Source: a virus | Virus record (IMG/VR): IMGVR_UViG_3300009103_002207 | Location: 1-27,564 of that record | Direction: 5' to 3' (one strand) | DNA length: 27,564 bases | Position numbers and translations under genes: made by a program | Notes under the pieces: generated by a model | The model's input: the letters and a program-made list of their open reading frames with translations, nothing else | Databases searched by the model: none | Told to the model about the DNA's origin: nothing | Shown: positions 16,154 through 23,221 of the stretch, in pieces | Position numbering within the stretch: the stretch's first letter is position 1 | Layout: every line of letters starts with the position of its first letter

Positions 16154-17119
16154 ATGAAGATACTTATAGCAGGCGCAGGAGGCTTCATAGGAGGCCATTT
16201 AACTAAAAAGCTGAGCGAAGAAGGCCATGAGGTGATGGCGGTTGATATTAAGCCTACTCGCCAATGGCATCAACATACGAACAAAGCTCATGAGGTTAGT
16301 CGGGATTTGCGTTCTTATAATAACTGGGGCTATCTACTATCTGACGTTGACAGGGTATATAATTTAGCCTGTAATATGGGGGGCATGGGTTTTATTCAAA
16401 ACAATCACGTCGAATGCCTGGAAAGCGTTTTAATTCAAACCAATCTCATTAGAGCTATAAGCGACATGGGGGAGTTTGGGCCCAAAGAAGTTTTTTATAG
16501 CTCTTCTGCTTGCGCGTACCCCGAGGACATTCAAGGCGCCGTCGATTCTGTTGCTTTAAAAGAGTCTGATGCCTTTCCCGCGAGCCCTCAAGATGGGTAT
16601 GGATGGGAAAAGCTTTTTAGCGAAATCATTACCAAGTATTCCATTAAGGATTGTGGAATTAGCCCTCGTGTTTTCAGGTTTCATAATTGCTATGGCCCTT
16701 ACGGGACGTGGAGAGGGGGACGAGAAAAAGCTCCTGCCGCATTGTGCCGCAAAGTTATAGAAGCAAAGCTTTCAGGCAAACATGAAATCGAAATTTGGGG
16801 AGACGGAGAGCAAACACGCACGTTCATGTATATTGATGACTGTATAACTGGAATAGAAAAGCTTTGGGGATCTGATTACACGGATCCTCTTAATTTGGGA
16901 AGCGATGAACAAGTGACCATTAATCAGCTAGTTGATATTGCGGAAGAGCTGGGTGACATTAAACTTAAGAGAAACCATGACCTAACAAAACCCCAGGGAG
17001 TAAGGGGACGCAATAGCGATAACACCTTAATTAAAGAAGTTCTAGACTGGGCTCCCTCAATTTCACTTAAAGATGGCATGGAAAAGACCTATAAGTGGAT
17101 TTACGATCAGATGACATAA
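16154..17119 (+). CDS. gme: GDP-mannose 3,5-epimerase
   Basis: This 321-residue extended SDR enzyme converts GDP-D-mannose to GDP-L-galactose. The evidence is unusually strong. The NAD loop is AGAGGFIGG (6-14), and YNLACNMGGMGFIQNN (69-84) is a GME signature. C120 (in YSSSACAYP) matches the plant GME catalytic Cys, Y149 and K153 (DGYGWEKLFSE) are the YxxxK pair, and K192 (GGREKAPAALCRK) is the epimerisation acid/base Lys. The late segments EIWGDGEQTRTFMYIDD and GVRGRNSDNTLI are also typical. Length matches bacterial GME enzymes (about 320-330). It lies immediately after the fucosyltransferase-like gene. Confidence 0.93.
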   Translation: MKILIAGAGGFIGGHLTKKLSEEGHEVMAVDIKPTRQWHQHTNKAHEVSRDLRSYNNWGYLLSDVDRVYNLACNMGGMGFIQNNHVECLESVLIQTNLIRAISDMGEFGPKEVFYSSSACAYPEDIQGAVDSVALKESDAFPASPQDGYGWEKLFSEIITKYSIKDCGISPRVFRFHNCYGPYGTWRGGREKAPAALCRKVIEAKLSGKHEIEIWGDGEQTRTFMYIDDCITGIEKLWGSDYTDPLNLGSDEQVTINQLVDIAEELGDIKLKRNHDLTKPQGVRGRNSDNTLIKEVLDWAPSISLKDGMEKTYKWIYDQMT

Positions 17120-17122
17120 GGT

Positions 17123-17878
17123 ATGAATATTTTACGAAAGTGTGATTTACTAACGGGTTGTGAGGCCAAACCCCCCCATTATTACTGCATGTATGATAAC
17201 ATGCAAGAGCACAATCGTTTGGTGGTTAATGTCGAATGTCGTCCCGACCTTCTTTATCATTTGTCATGGCATTTACGTTTGGACGTATGTTACCAATGGC
17301 TTTTAAAATATTTATTAAAACTTAAGGTTGACTCTTATTCGCATTCAACCTATATCACTAAGGTCTGGTTCTATCATCAGGGTCGACAGCTTAAAATAGA
17401 TGCTCGGAGTATTAAGGAAATCACTAGAGTGGGATTTAGGAAGAAAATTAAGGAAGGTCCCTCCGTTTACGGTTCATTTGAACTTTTTAAATTACGCCAA
17501 ACGGATCGTGGAAGACCCGAGTTTCCTCGTAGTACTTTGGAGATATCTGCGGCTGGCCAAAAGATAGCGGTTCAGAGTTGGGACAGGGCCCTGCGCTTAC
17601 TTACTTTACCTGATGCCGACATTGTGAATTTATCTTCACTACGAGGAGCCTTGATCGCAGAAGAGACGGCAGTAACCATTAAAAATTTATATGAAATACT
17701 TCCTCTTGAGAAAACAGATCAAGAAATAGCTCTGGCCCACAAGATTCACAAAGATAGGCTGGCCACCTGGACTACGCAGCAGGATAAATTAAGGGAATGG
17801 AATAATGGTGAAGCCAAAAGCGACAACAAGCCGCCCGACCCAGGACCTAAACCAACTAACAATGCAGTTAATTGGTAG
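17123..17878 (+). CDS. Unknown phage protein
   Basis: I do not recognise this 251-residue protein. The N-terminal part contains several Cys and His residues (RKCDLLTGCEAKPPHYYCMYD). The middle is basic, and the C-terminal third is helical and polar (IALAHKIHKDRLATWTTQQDKLREW) with a Pro-rich tail (NKPPDPGPKPTN). No signal peptide or membrane helix is visible. AAGG stands right before ATG 17123. It ends only 3 bases from the 3' end of the opposite-strand gene at 17882-19201, with no visible terminator between. It may be a structural or accessory protein. Confidence 0.6.
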   Translation: MNILRKCDLLTGCEAKPPHYYCMYDNMQEHNRLVVNVECRPDLLYHLSWHLRLDVCYQWLLKYLLKLKVDSYSHSTYITKVWFYHQGRQLKIDARSIKEITRVGFRKKIKEGPSVYGSFELFKLRQTDRGRPEFPRSTLEISAAGQKIAVQSWDRALRLLTLPDADIVNLSSLRGALIAEETAVTIKNLYEILPLEKTDQEIALAHKIHKDRLATWTTQQDKLREWNNGEAKSDNKPPDPGPKPTNNAVNW

Positions 17879-17881
17879 CTT

Positions 17882-19201
17882 TTATTCTAATTCGTAGGGC
17901 TCCCCAAAGAGTGGGGTAATATGGGGATCTCCGCAGGCACTAGAGCCTGCAGTTGTTTGCCAATCAGTTGCATGGGCCCCATCTATCCATGTATTAAAAG
18001 TGGAGCGTCCCGATGTAATTGGTTTAAAGTCATTGACGGAGTAAGGTTTTGCCACATCGTTAATCATTGGATTAACGTTAATAGCCGTTCCTTGGCCAGC
18101 TTCTAGGTTAATAACGGCCCCATAGTCTACTTTCCAATTTCCACCTACAGGATCTCTTCGCACATCATAAGGAGAGCCCTCGCCGCTTTGTCGGATTCTG
18201 GAAAAAGTAAAAAGCCCGACGTCATTAGCCGCATTGGGAGAGGTTATTAAATTTGGGTTTCCTGCTTGTCGAGCTGTTCTAAGCAATAACCCCGTAGATT
18301 CTGGGCCTACCCACCCTGTAGTGAAGAAATGACCCTCTTGAATGGTAACTGGGGTTGAGGACAGGCTCGTTGCGGCATCTGCATTAACCAAATAGTCATC
18401 TAGGTGGGGAACTTTAGCCCCCGTGATGTCTCCGCTTGTCATGGCGACCCCATTTTTCCAGAGCCCAGTTCTACATGTGTCAGTAAAGTTTTCATGCCAT
18501 GGGCTGTGACCTGGGGCACCCGTATATCCTGCACCCTTCCAATTATCTCCAGGGTTAGGGCCTGCATCCAAGACAATGCCTAGATTTCCTGAAAATATAT
18601 TACGAGACTCACCATTTGCCAAAGTAGTGCCTACCCCATAAGGGCTTACGCCGTTTATCAAACCAGTGGGAGTAGTGAATTTCCAGGTAATCTTATGACC
18701 TTGACCTGCGGACAGGCCATTCCCCCACCACTGTCCTTTGGAGCTTTCTTTCCAATCCAGCATACCGCTGGTATGGTACATATCCACACCACCATCAGTA
18801 TTAGGTATTTTAACGTAAGCATCTCCTGATAAATGAAAGGGATTTCCATCGGGATCTATTCCAGATGGATCGAGCCCCACTTCAAATCTCCCATGTGAGA
18901 ACAGGATTAGATTGTATTTGCCGTTGGAATCCAGCCAATCTTGGGCAGTCGTATTATTGGTTACTCCAAAACAAGATAGGTCTATTTGCCACGAAGGGCA
19001 AATCCCCGTGATACTATTATCGAAAACGCTTTGAGGATCTGTGCTCCAGCCCCCTACGTCGGGGGGTATCAGGCTCCGTCCTGAACCAGTTCCGAAAACA
19101 TCGCTTATAAGGAACTTGGTGATGTAATCCTTGCTCGTGGCAGGATCTCCCGTAGCCATCAATCCACTAGCAATATTAGTTTTGTATGTTAAATACGGCA
19201 T
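17882..19201 (-). CDS. Structural-type protein with C-terminal GDPHI (vWD-like) motif
   Basis: This 439-residue Gly/Asn/Thr/Ser-rich protein, with short beta-type segments throughout, has the look of a virion or fibre protein. No signal peptide is seen. Segments such as FGTGSGRSLIPPDVGGW and LVNADAATSLSSTPVTIQEG fit a receptor-binding or decorating beta structure. The last 16 residues, CGDPHITPLFGEPYEL (plus Glu), match the opening of von Willebrand D domains (GDPHxTxFxG), but the rest of that domain is absent. It stands alone on the minus strand with its start facing the RNR gene. It may be cut short, or the motif may be a capping segment in phage proteins. Confidence 0.6.
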   Translation of the reverse strand: MPYLTYKTNIASGLMATGDPATSKDYITKFLISDVFGTGSGRSLIPPDVGGWSTDPQSVFDNSITGICPSWQIDLSCFGVTNNTTAQDWLDSNGKYNLILFSHGRFEVGLDPSGIDPDGNPFHLSGDAYVKIPNTDGGVDMYHTSGMLDWKESSKGQWWGNGLSAGQGHKITWKFTTPTGLINGVSPYGVGTTLANGESRNIFSGNLGIVLDAGPNPGDNWKGAGYTGAPGHSPWHENFTDTCRTGLWKNGVAMTSGDITGAKVPHLDDYLVNADAATSLSSTPVTIQEGHFFTTGWVGPESTGLLLRTARQAGNPNLITSPNAANDVGLFTFSRIRQSGEGSPYDVRRDPVGGNWKVDYGAVINLEAGQGTAINVNPMINDVAKPYSVNDFKPITSGRSTFNTWIDGAHATDWQTTAGSSACGDPHITPLFGEPYELE

Positions 19202-19215
19202 AGAGCTATTTTATG

Positions 19216-19262
19216 ATACACCTTTTTTTGATTAAATGCCCAAAAAATTTGATTTGGTGTAT
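19216..19262. repeat. Inverted repeat in the divergent promoter region
   Basis: ATACACC (19216-19222) and GGTGTAT (19256-19262) are perfect complements. Further matches continue two bases out after one mismatch. The right arm sits in the spacer of the RNR promoter, and the left arm sits 15 bases before the start of the minus-strand gene. One dimeric or looping regulator could thus control both genes. Confidence 0.4.
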
Positions 19263-19277
19263 AATTTATGATATAAT
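19249..19277 (+). promoter_or_regulatory. Sigma70-type promoter for RNR / dCMP deaminase
   Basis: TTGATT (19249-19254), a spacer of exactly 17 bases and a perfect TATAAT (19272-19277) match the bacterial housekeeping promoter. ATG 19291 lies 13 bases after the -10, so the leader is only about 6-8 bases, and no Shine-Dalgarno fits in it. The gene is therefore probably read by host polymerase early in infection, from a nearly leaderless message. Confidence 0.6.
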
Positions 19278-19290
19278 TACTGTTTAAAGC

Positions 19291-20304
19291 ATGAAAAACG
19301 AATCGGGAGACTTACTTAATGATAATATAGCGGGGGTAAACTGCATTTTACCCCACAAACACAAATATGCATGGGATTTATTTCTAACCAGTTGCGCAAA
19401 TAACTGGATGCCTACTGAAATATCCATGCAAGAAGACATCAAACAATGGAAAAACAATGAAATCACAGATGATGAAAAGCTCCTCGTCAAAAGGTGCTTG
19501 GGATTTTTTGCAGGAAGCGAGTCTTTGGTTGGCAATAATCTTCTTCTTTCGGCTTTTCGATTTATTGCGGATGCTGAGTGTCGTCAGTACATTTTGCGTC
19601 AGGCTTTTGAGGAGAGCTTACACAACCTCACTATCGTTTATATATGCGATAGTCTGGACTTGGACATTAAAGAAGTGTTTAAGGCATATGAAAACATAGA
19701 CAGCATTAAAGCCAAGGATGATTTCCTCATAGAGATAACCACGGACATCAGCCGCCCAGATTTTAAGCCAAACACCAAAGCAGGCAAGCAAGAGATTCTA
19801 AGAAACCTTCTTACTTATTATATCGTTTGCGAGGGAACATTTTTCTTTAGCGGATTCGCCATGCTTTTGGCGCTAGGAAGGCAGAATAAACTACAGGGGG
19901 TTTCTGATCAAATAAAATATACGCTCAGAGATGAAAGCAACCACATTCAGTTTGGCGTTTATATTATAAACACCCTTATCGACCAAAACCCAACTATCTG
20001 GACCAAGACTATACAAGGTGAATTCATAGAGCATATTAAAAAGGCAGTCGATCTTGAGATTGCGTATGCGCATGATGTCTTACCAACAGGGATCTTGGGA
20101 CTCAATGCTGAGATGTTTGTGGACTATATGCATTACATTGGGAACAGGCGCCTTGAAGCCATCGGTTTAGATTATAGATTTCCTAGCGACCATAATCCCT
20201 TTCCCTGGCTAGGGGAAGTGGTGGACGTGCAGGCTATGGGCAATTTCTTTGAGCGGCGCGTTCGGGACTATCAGCAAGGCGGGGCTCTTGAGGATGATTT
20301 TTAA
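19291..20304 (+). CDS. nrdB: Ribonucleotide reductase small subunit, class Ic-like
   Basis: This 337-residue R2 subunit of class I ribonucleotide reductase works with an alpha subunit (not in this window) to make dNDPs. The metal ligands can be placed: E77 in FFAGSESLVGNNL (where Asp is usual), E108 and H111 in ESLHN, E181 in VCEGTFFFSGF, and E215 and H218 in RDESNH. The radical Tyr expected four residues after H111 is I115. Glu at the first site with a non-Tyr residue here is the mark of the Chlamydia-like Mn/Fe class Ic, and ESLHNLTIVYICDSL resembles that enzyme. W39 and the C-terminal Y327 keep the electron-transfer path. It overlaps the dCMP deaminase start by one base. Confidence 0.9.
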   Translation: MKNESGDLLNDNIAGVNCILPHKHKYAWDLFLTSCANNWMPTEISMQEDIKQWKNNEITDDEKLLVKRCLGFFAGSESLVGNNLLLSAFRFIADAECRQYILRQAFEESLHNLTIVYICDSLDLDIKEVFKAYENIDSIKAKDDFLIEITTDISRPDFKPNTKAGKQEILRNLLTYYIVCEGTFFFSGFAMLLALGRQNKLQGVSDQIKYTLRDESNHIQFGVYIINTLIDQNPTIWTKTIQGEFIEHIKKAVDLEIAYAHDVLPTGILGLNAEMFVDYMHYIGNRRLEAIGLDYRFPSDHNPFPWLGEVVDVQAMGNFFERRVRDYQQGGALEDDF

Positions 20305-20744
20305 TGGCCTCCCAGGCTGATCTAGATATAACTTATTTAAAAATGGCTGAGACATGGGCTCAGCTTTCTAAAGCTCGTCGCAAAAAGGTGGGTTGTTTAA
20401 TAGTTAAAGATGGAACAATCATTTCGGATGGATACAATGGCACCCCCCGTGGCTTTGACAATAATTGCGAATATGAAAATTCAAAATCTTTTGATAATGA
20501 ACTAATAACCAAGCCTGAGGTTTTGCATGCGGAAAGCAATGCTATTACTAAATTAGCCAAATCCACGCAGTCCAGCAATGGAGCCACCATCTATATTACT
20601 ATTTCTCCTTGTGTCGAATGCTCCAAGCTTCTTATTCAATCTGGGATTAAGCGTGTAGTATACAAAGAGCTGTATAGAAATGACGAAGGCTTGCGGTTAC
20701 TAAAAAAAGCTGGAATTAATGTAGAAATTCCTTATAATCAATAA
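20304..20744 (+). CDS. dCMP deaminase
   Basis: This 146-residue zinc enzyme converts dCMP to dUMP, feeding dTMP synthesis. Zinc ligands are H75 (PEVLHAESNA, with E77 as proton shuttle), and C103 and C106 in ISPCVECSKLL. The early segments WAQLSKARRKKVGCLIVKDGTIISDGYNGTPRGF match the family's substrate-binding part, including the GYNG.P.G signature. The length is at the short end of the phage family. TAATG shows a one-base overlap with the RNR stop, so it is coupled to it. The nearby dNMP kinase and RNR indicate a coordinated dNTP supply. Confidence 0.92.
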   Translation: MASQADLDITYLKMAETWAQLSKARRKKVGCLIVKDGTIISDGYNGTPRGFDNNCEYENSKSFDNELITKPEVLHAESNAITKLAKSTQSSNGATIYITISPCVECSKLLIQSGIKRVVYKELYRNDEGLRLLKKAGINVEIPYNQ

Positions 20745-20748
20745 AAGG

Positions 20749-20779
20749 AATCTCTTTTTGGAGATTTTAGTGTAATCTC
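20749..20779 (+). promoter_or_regulatory. Two mutually exclusive hairpins in a short leader
   Basis: AATCTC (20749-20754), GAGATT (20761-20766) and AATCTC (20774-20779) occur in a row. The middle arm can pair with either flank: hairpin 1 spans 20749-20766, followed by TTAG, and hairpin 2 spans 20761-20779, ending 5 bases before ATG 20785. This is the shape of an attenuator or a start-site switch. Each stem is only 6 bp, so the effect may be weak. Confidence 0.35.
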
Positions 20780-20784
20780 TATAT

Positions 20785-21150
20785 ATGAATCAGCACGGAT
20801 CGGCAAATAAATCGGACAATTTCCCCGTTACTACTAGAACTTTTAATTCCGTAGACGGGGTGGTTCCAGGTGGGGCCGCTACGGGCGTTACTGTGAATGT
20901 GGGAAATTATAACTGGCATAGTTATCAAGTTATAGCAACAGGTGAGGCGATCCCCCAAGGAACTTTCGTGATTCAAACCTCAAACGGAAATGTGTTTGGG
21001 GATTATTATAAAGCTGATGTTGACGGAAGCACAAATCCTAGTGGACTTCTTTACACCGACGAGTGGCTTTTTGAGAAAGCAAGGGTAGTGATTACAGGTG
21101 ATACCAGTGCGGCAGTTTGGACGGTGACAGAAAAACATGGCCACCTCTAA
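20785..21150 (+). CDS. Small beta-rich phage protein (likely virion-associated)
   Basis: This 121-residue protein is rich in Gly, Thr, Val and Asn and of mostly beta-type composition (TGVTVNVGNYNWHSYQVIATGEAIPQGTFVIQ). No signal peptide, membrane segment or catalytic motif is visible. The composition fits a decoration or neck-type virion protein, but I have no family match. Its ATG lies just behind the AATCTC/GAGATT hairpins, and its TAA overlaps the next ATG by one base. Confidence 0.55.
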   Translation: MNQHGSANKSDNFPVTTRTFNSVDGVVPGGAATGVTVNVGNYNWHSYQVIATGEAIPQGTFVIQTSNGNVFGDYYKADVDGSTNPSGLLYTDEWLFEKARVVITGDTSAAVWTVTEKHGHL

Positions 21151-21302
21151 TGCCCTTACCTTCTAAAAACCCTTCCGAGAAAAGATCGGATTTCATGCGG
21201 CGGTGTATGTCGGACAAAAATGCATCTTCGGAATTTACGGACCCTAAGCAACGAGCGGCAGTATGCTATTCTCAATATGAGAAAAAGAAGAAAAAGAAGT
21301 AA
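21150..21302 (+). CDS. Small conserved phage protein (FMxRCMSD type)
   Basis: This 50-residue protein starts at ATG 21150, which overlaps the preceding stop (TAATG). An upstream in-frame ATG at 21117 lies inside the previous gene and is unlikely. The core KRSDFMRRCMSDKN and TDPKQRAAVCYSQYEK matches a short family seen in T4-like phages, with conserved Cys residues (RCMSD, VCYSQ) and an all-Lys end (KKKKKK). Function unknown. It is followed directly by the membrane coiled-coil protein, with a one-base overlap. Confidence 0.7.
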   Translation: MPLPSKNPSEKRSDFMRRCMSDKNASSEFTDPKQRAAVCYSQYEKKKKKK

Positions 21303-22525
21303 TGTTTCTGGCTATCCTGATCCTTGTATCAGCTCTGAGTATTTCGGCTACCGCCATTTACTTTAGTATTGTTGGGCTGACCACTATTTTTCCTGGAGCC
21401 TTCTGGCCCATTGTAATAATGGGAACCGTTCTGGAGGTAGGGAAGTTGGTGTGTGCCAGTTGGCTTCATCACCACTGGAAAACTGCCCCCCGATTACTAA
21501 AAATATACCTGACTGCAGCTGTTGCTATTCTCATATTTATTACAAGCATGGGTATTTTTGGTTTCTTAAGCAAATCCCACATTGAACAGCAGAGGGAACT
21601 CACACAAACCACTGCTACCATCGAGCAGTTAGAATCCCAAATAGCCAACGAACAAAACTTTGTAGAGCGCCAACAAAACCTCATCTCCAAAACAGAAAAA
21701 CGAGAAGGAGCAACAGTTCAACGCACAGATTTTAATATTGAACTTGAGCAAAAAAAAATCAAAGAGCTTCAAGGCGCCCTTGGCACCTCCATTGCATATG
21801 ATGAAGACGAACTTAAGCGTCTGGATGTGAGATTAACTCAGCTGGATGATGAGATCGCGGCTCTCGAAGCTACGAGCGGAGGGCTTTTTAGCAACAAAAA
21901 GAAAAAACTAGAGGAGCTATCTCTTACCCAGCAAGCGGAACGAGATCTTATACAAACTAAAAAAGACGAAGCAGAAGGCCGAATTAAAGAAGCCAGAGTT
22001 AATACTGAAAAACAAATACGAACCATACGACAACGCATTGACGCATTCCAGGATACTTCCACTACGGAAATTACCGAAGACCCTAATCTCCAAGAATATG
22101 AGGAGAACATTAGGGCAGCCTATCTTAGAATAGAAAACCTTCAAGCCAAGAAATTTTCCGCAGAATCAGAGATAGCGAACCTTGAGGTGGAAGTCGGACC
22201 TATTAAATACATTGCCGCATTAGTGGAAGATATGGGAATCGACAATGTGGTTTTAGCTGAAGCAGTTCGGTTCGTTATTTTGATTTTGGTATTTGTTTTT
22301 GATCCTCTTGCAGTAGGAATGCTTTTAGCGGCTAATTTAAGCCTTAGAAAAGCTCGTCAACTTCCCTATGAGAAACTTTCTGACCAAATAACTTCACCTT
22401 CCTCTAAGGTAACAGGCCCTATTTCACCTCCTCCCCCTTCTCCTCCTCCTCCTCTTTCACCTTCATCAGAAACCTCCAATGACACTAAAAAGAAATCTTC
22501 TCCTGGTATTTATCACGATCTTTAG
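21302..22525 (+). CDS. Membrane protein with long coiled coil
   Basis: The 407-residue protein has membrane helices near residues 3-28, 35-52 and 68-90, a long charged coiled-coil region (about 92-300, with many Glu/Lys/Gln heptads and a conserved GGLFSNKKKKLEEL), and a final hydrophobic segment near 318-348. A Pro-rich stretch (SPPPPSPPPPLSP) comes near residues 377-389. Its opening, SIVGLTTIFPGAFWPIVIMG, is recognisable from T4-like marine phages. Function unknown. Its last 47 bases overlap the lipoprotein gene in another frame. It could help hold or break the envelope during lysis or assembly. Confidence 0.7.
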   Translation: MFLAILILVSALSISATAIYFSIVGLTTIFPGAFWPIVIMGTVLEVGKLVCASWLHHHWKTAPRLLKIYLTAAVAILIFITSMGIFGFLSKSHIEQQRELTQTTATIEQLESQIANEQNFVERQQNLISKTEKREGATVQRTDFNIELEQKKIKELQGALGTSIAYDEDELKRLDVRLTQLDDEIAALEATSGGLFSNKKKKLEELSLTQQAERDLIQTKKDEAEGRIKEARVNTEKQIRTIRQRIDAFQDTSTTEITEDPNLQEYEENIRAAYLRIENLQAKKFSAESEIANLEVEVGPIKYIAALVEDMGIDNVVLAEAVRFVILILVFVFDPLAVGMLLAANLSLRKARQLPYEKLSDQITSPSSKVTGPISPPPPSPPPPLSPSSETSNDTKKKSSPGIYHDL

Positions 22526-22793
22526 TCTTCAGGGTTGTACTCCTTATCACAGAAGGCCTCCTGCGGACTACAACAAAACCATTTCCCACGAAGACATTAA
22601 TCCCATCCCTCTTTTTAATTCCGAAAACAATTCCACTACTACCGACAATCAATCCGATAGCCATGTTTCTCCCTTCCTCTGGCTGGTAACGATTGTATTA
22701 ATGGCATGCTTTATTCCCTTATGTTGGTATTTTACTCGTGATTATCGGGTGAAATTCTTGACTTTTCTCAAGAAGAAGTGTAATATGAAGTAG
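22479..22793 (+). CDS. Lipoprotein with second membrane segment (spanin-like candidate)
   Basis: This 104-residue protein has a bacterial lipoprotein leader (basic KR, then LLLVFITIFSLQGC), with the lipobox at L17 to C20. Mature residues 21-64 are polar and Pro-rich (TPYHRRPPADY). A hydrophobic segment at about 66-85 (FLWLVTIVLMACFIPLCWYF) is followed by a basic tail. A lipid anchor plus a C-terminal membrane helix is the layout of a unimolecular spanin, which joins the two membranes in phage lysis, but the region between is only about 45 residues. The gene overlaps the coiled-coil gene by 47 bases in another frame, as Rz/Rz1 pairs do. Lysis function is an inference. Confidence 0.55.
   Translation: MTLKRNLLLVFITIFSLQGCTPYHRRPPADYNKTISHEDINPIPLFNSENNSTTTDNQSDSHVSPFLWLVTIVLMACFIPLCWYFTRDYRVKFLTFLKKKCNMK
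22758..22786 (+). promoter_or_regulatory. Putative sigma70-type promoter upstream of tmRNA
   Basis: TTGACT (22758-22763), a 17-base spacer and TAATAT (22781-22786) lie inside the end of the lipoprotein gene. A second -10-like TATAAT (22799-22804) ends 5 bases before the tmRNA 5' end at G22810, which would put the start site at or next to the mature end, but it has no good -35. Either could drive the tmRNA. Confidence 0.45.
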
Positions 22794-22809
22794 TTCTTTA
22801 TAATTTAAT

Positions 22810-23210
22810 GGGGGTGTACTGGATTCGACTGATGTTGGATTCTTACACTGCAGGCCGAAGATGCACTGGGCTTCGTAAAAAGGTGCAACACCCATACATG
22901 GCAATAAAAACCGTGTTAGGGCCCTCGGCTTCAAGAACCGACTCGCTACAAAGCGTTTCGGGTTGAAGAGCCGTAGGCTCGCCCTGGCAGCCTAGACAGC
23001 TGTCACCTCTGTCCTCTTGACGCAGATAGGGTGAGGCAGGGGTAATCTATCTGCAAAACAGATAAAAGTTTACTTGTACCATAAACTGCAAATAATTGAA
23101 ACAAGAAGTTGGATGTTAATATCGTAACTCTAAAAAAAATTAACTAAGCCTGTAGGTGTGTATGCTTGAAGATACTCAGGACGCGGGTTCAACTCCCGCC
23201 ACCTCCACCA
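22810..23210 (+). ncRNA. ssrA: tmRNA (transfer-messenger RNA), one-piece
   Basis: This 401-base tmRNA rescues ribosomes stalled on broken mRNA and tags the product for proteolysis. The acceptor stem pairs 22810-22816 (GGGGGTG) with 23200-23206 (CACCTCC). The third pair is G-U, the alanyl-tRNA synthetase signal, and CCA is encoded at 23208-23210. The conserved GGATTCGAC lies at 22821-22829, and the T arm GCGGG/TTCAACT/CCCGC at 23183-23199. PK1 is clear (CGAAG/CTTCG; TGCACT with GGTGCA). The likely resume codon is GGC 22900, preceded by ATA at -6 to -4 as in E. coli. The tag is then 31 codons from GNKN to RRLALAA, stopping at TAG 22993. A six-T run follows CCA. Gene identity is very sure, the tag less so. 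Confidence 0.95.
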
Positions 23211-23221
23211 TTTTTTATACA

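Noticed and set aside
22901-22966. Alternative tmRNA tag starting at GCA 22901
   Set aside because: It gives a tag ending SVSG, not an LAA-type degron, and the bases before it fit the resume context less well than those before GGC 22900.
22885-22995. Tag starting at GCA 22885
   Set aside because: The GCA is used in the second stem of PK1, so it is unlikely to be the resume codon, although it is in the same frame as the preferred tag.
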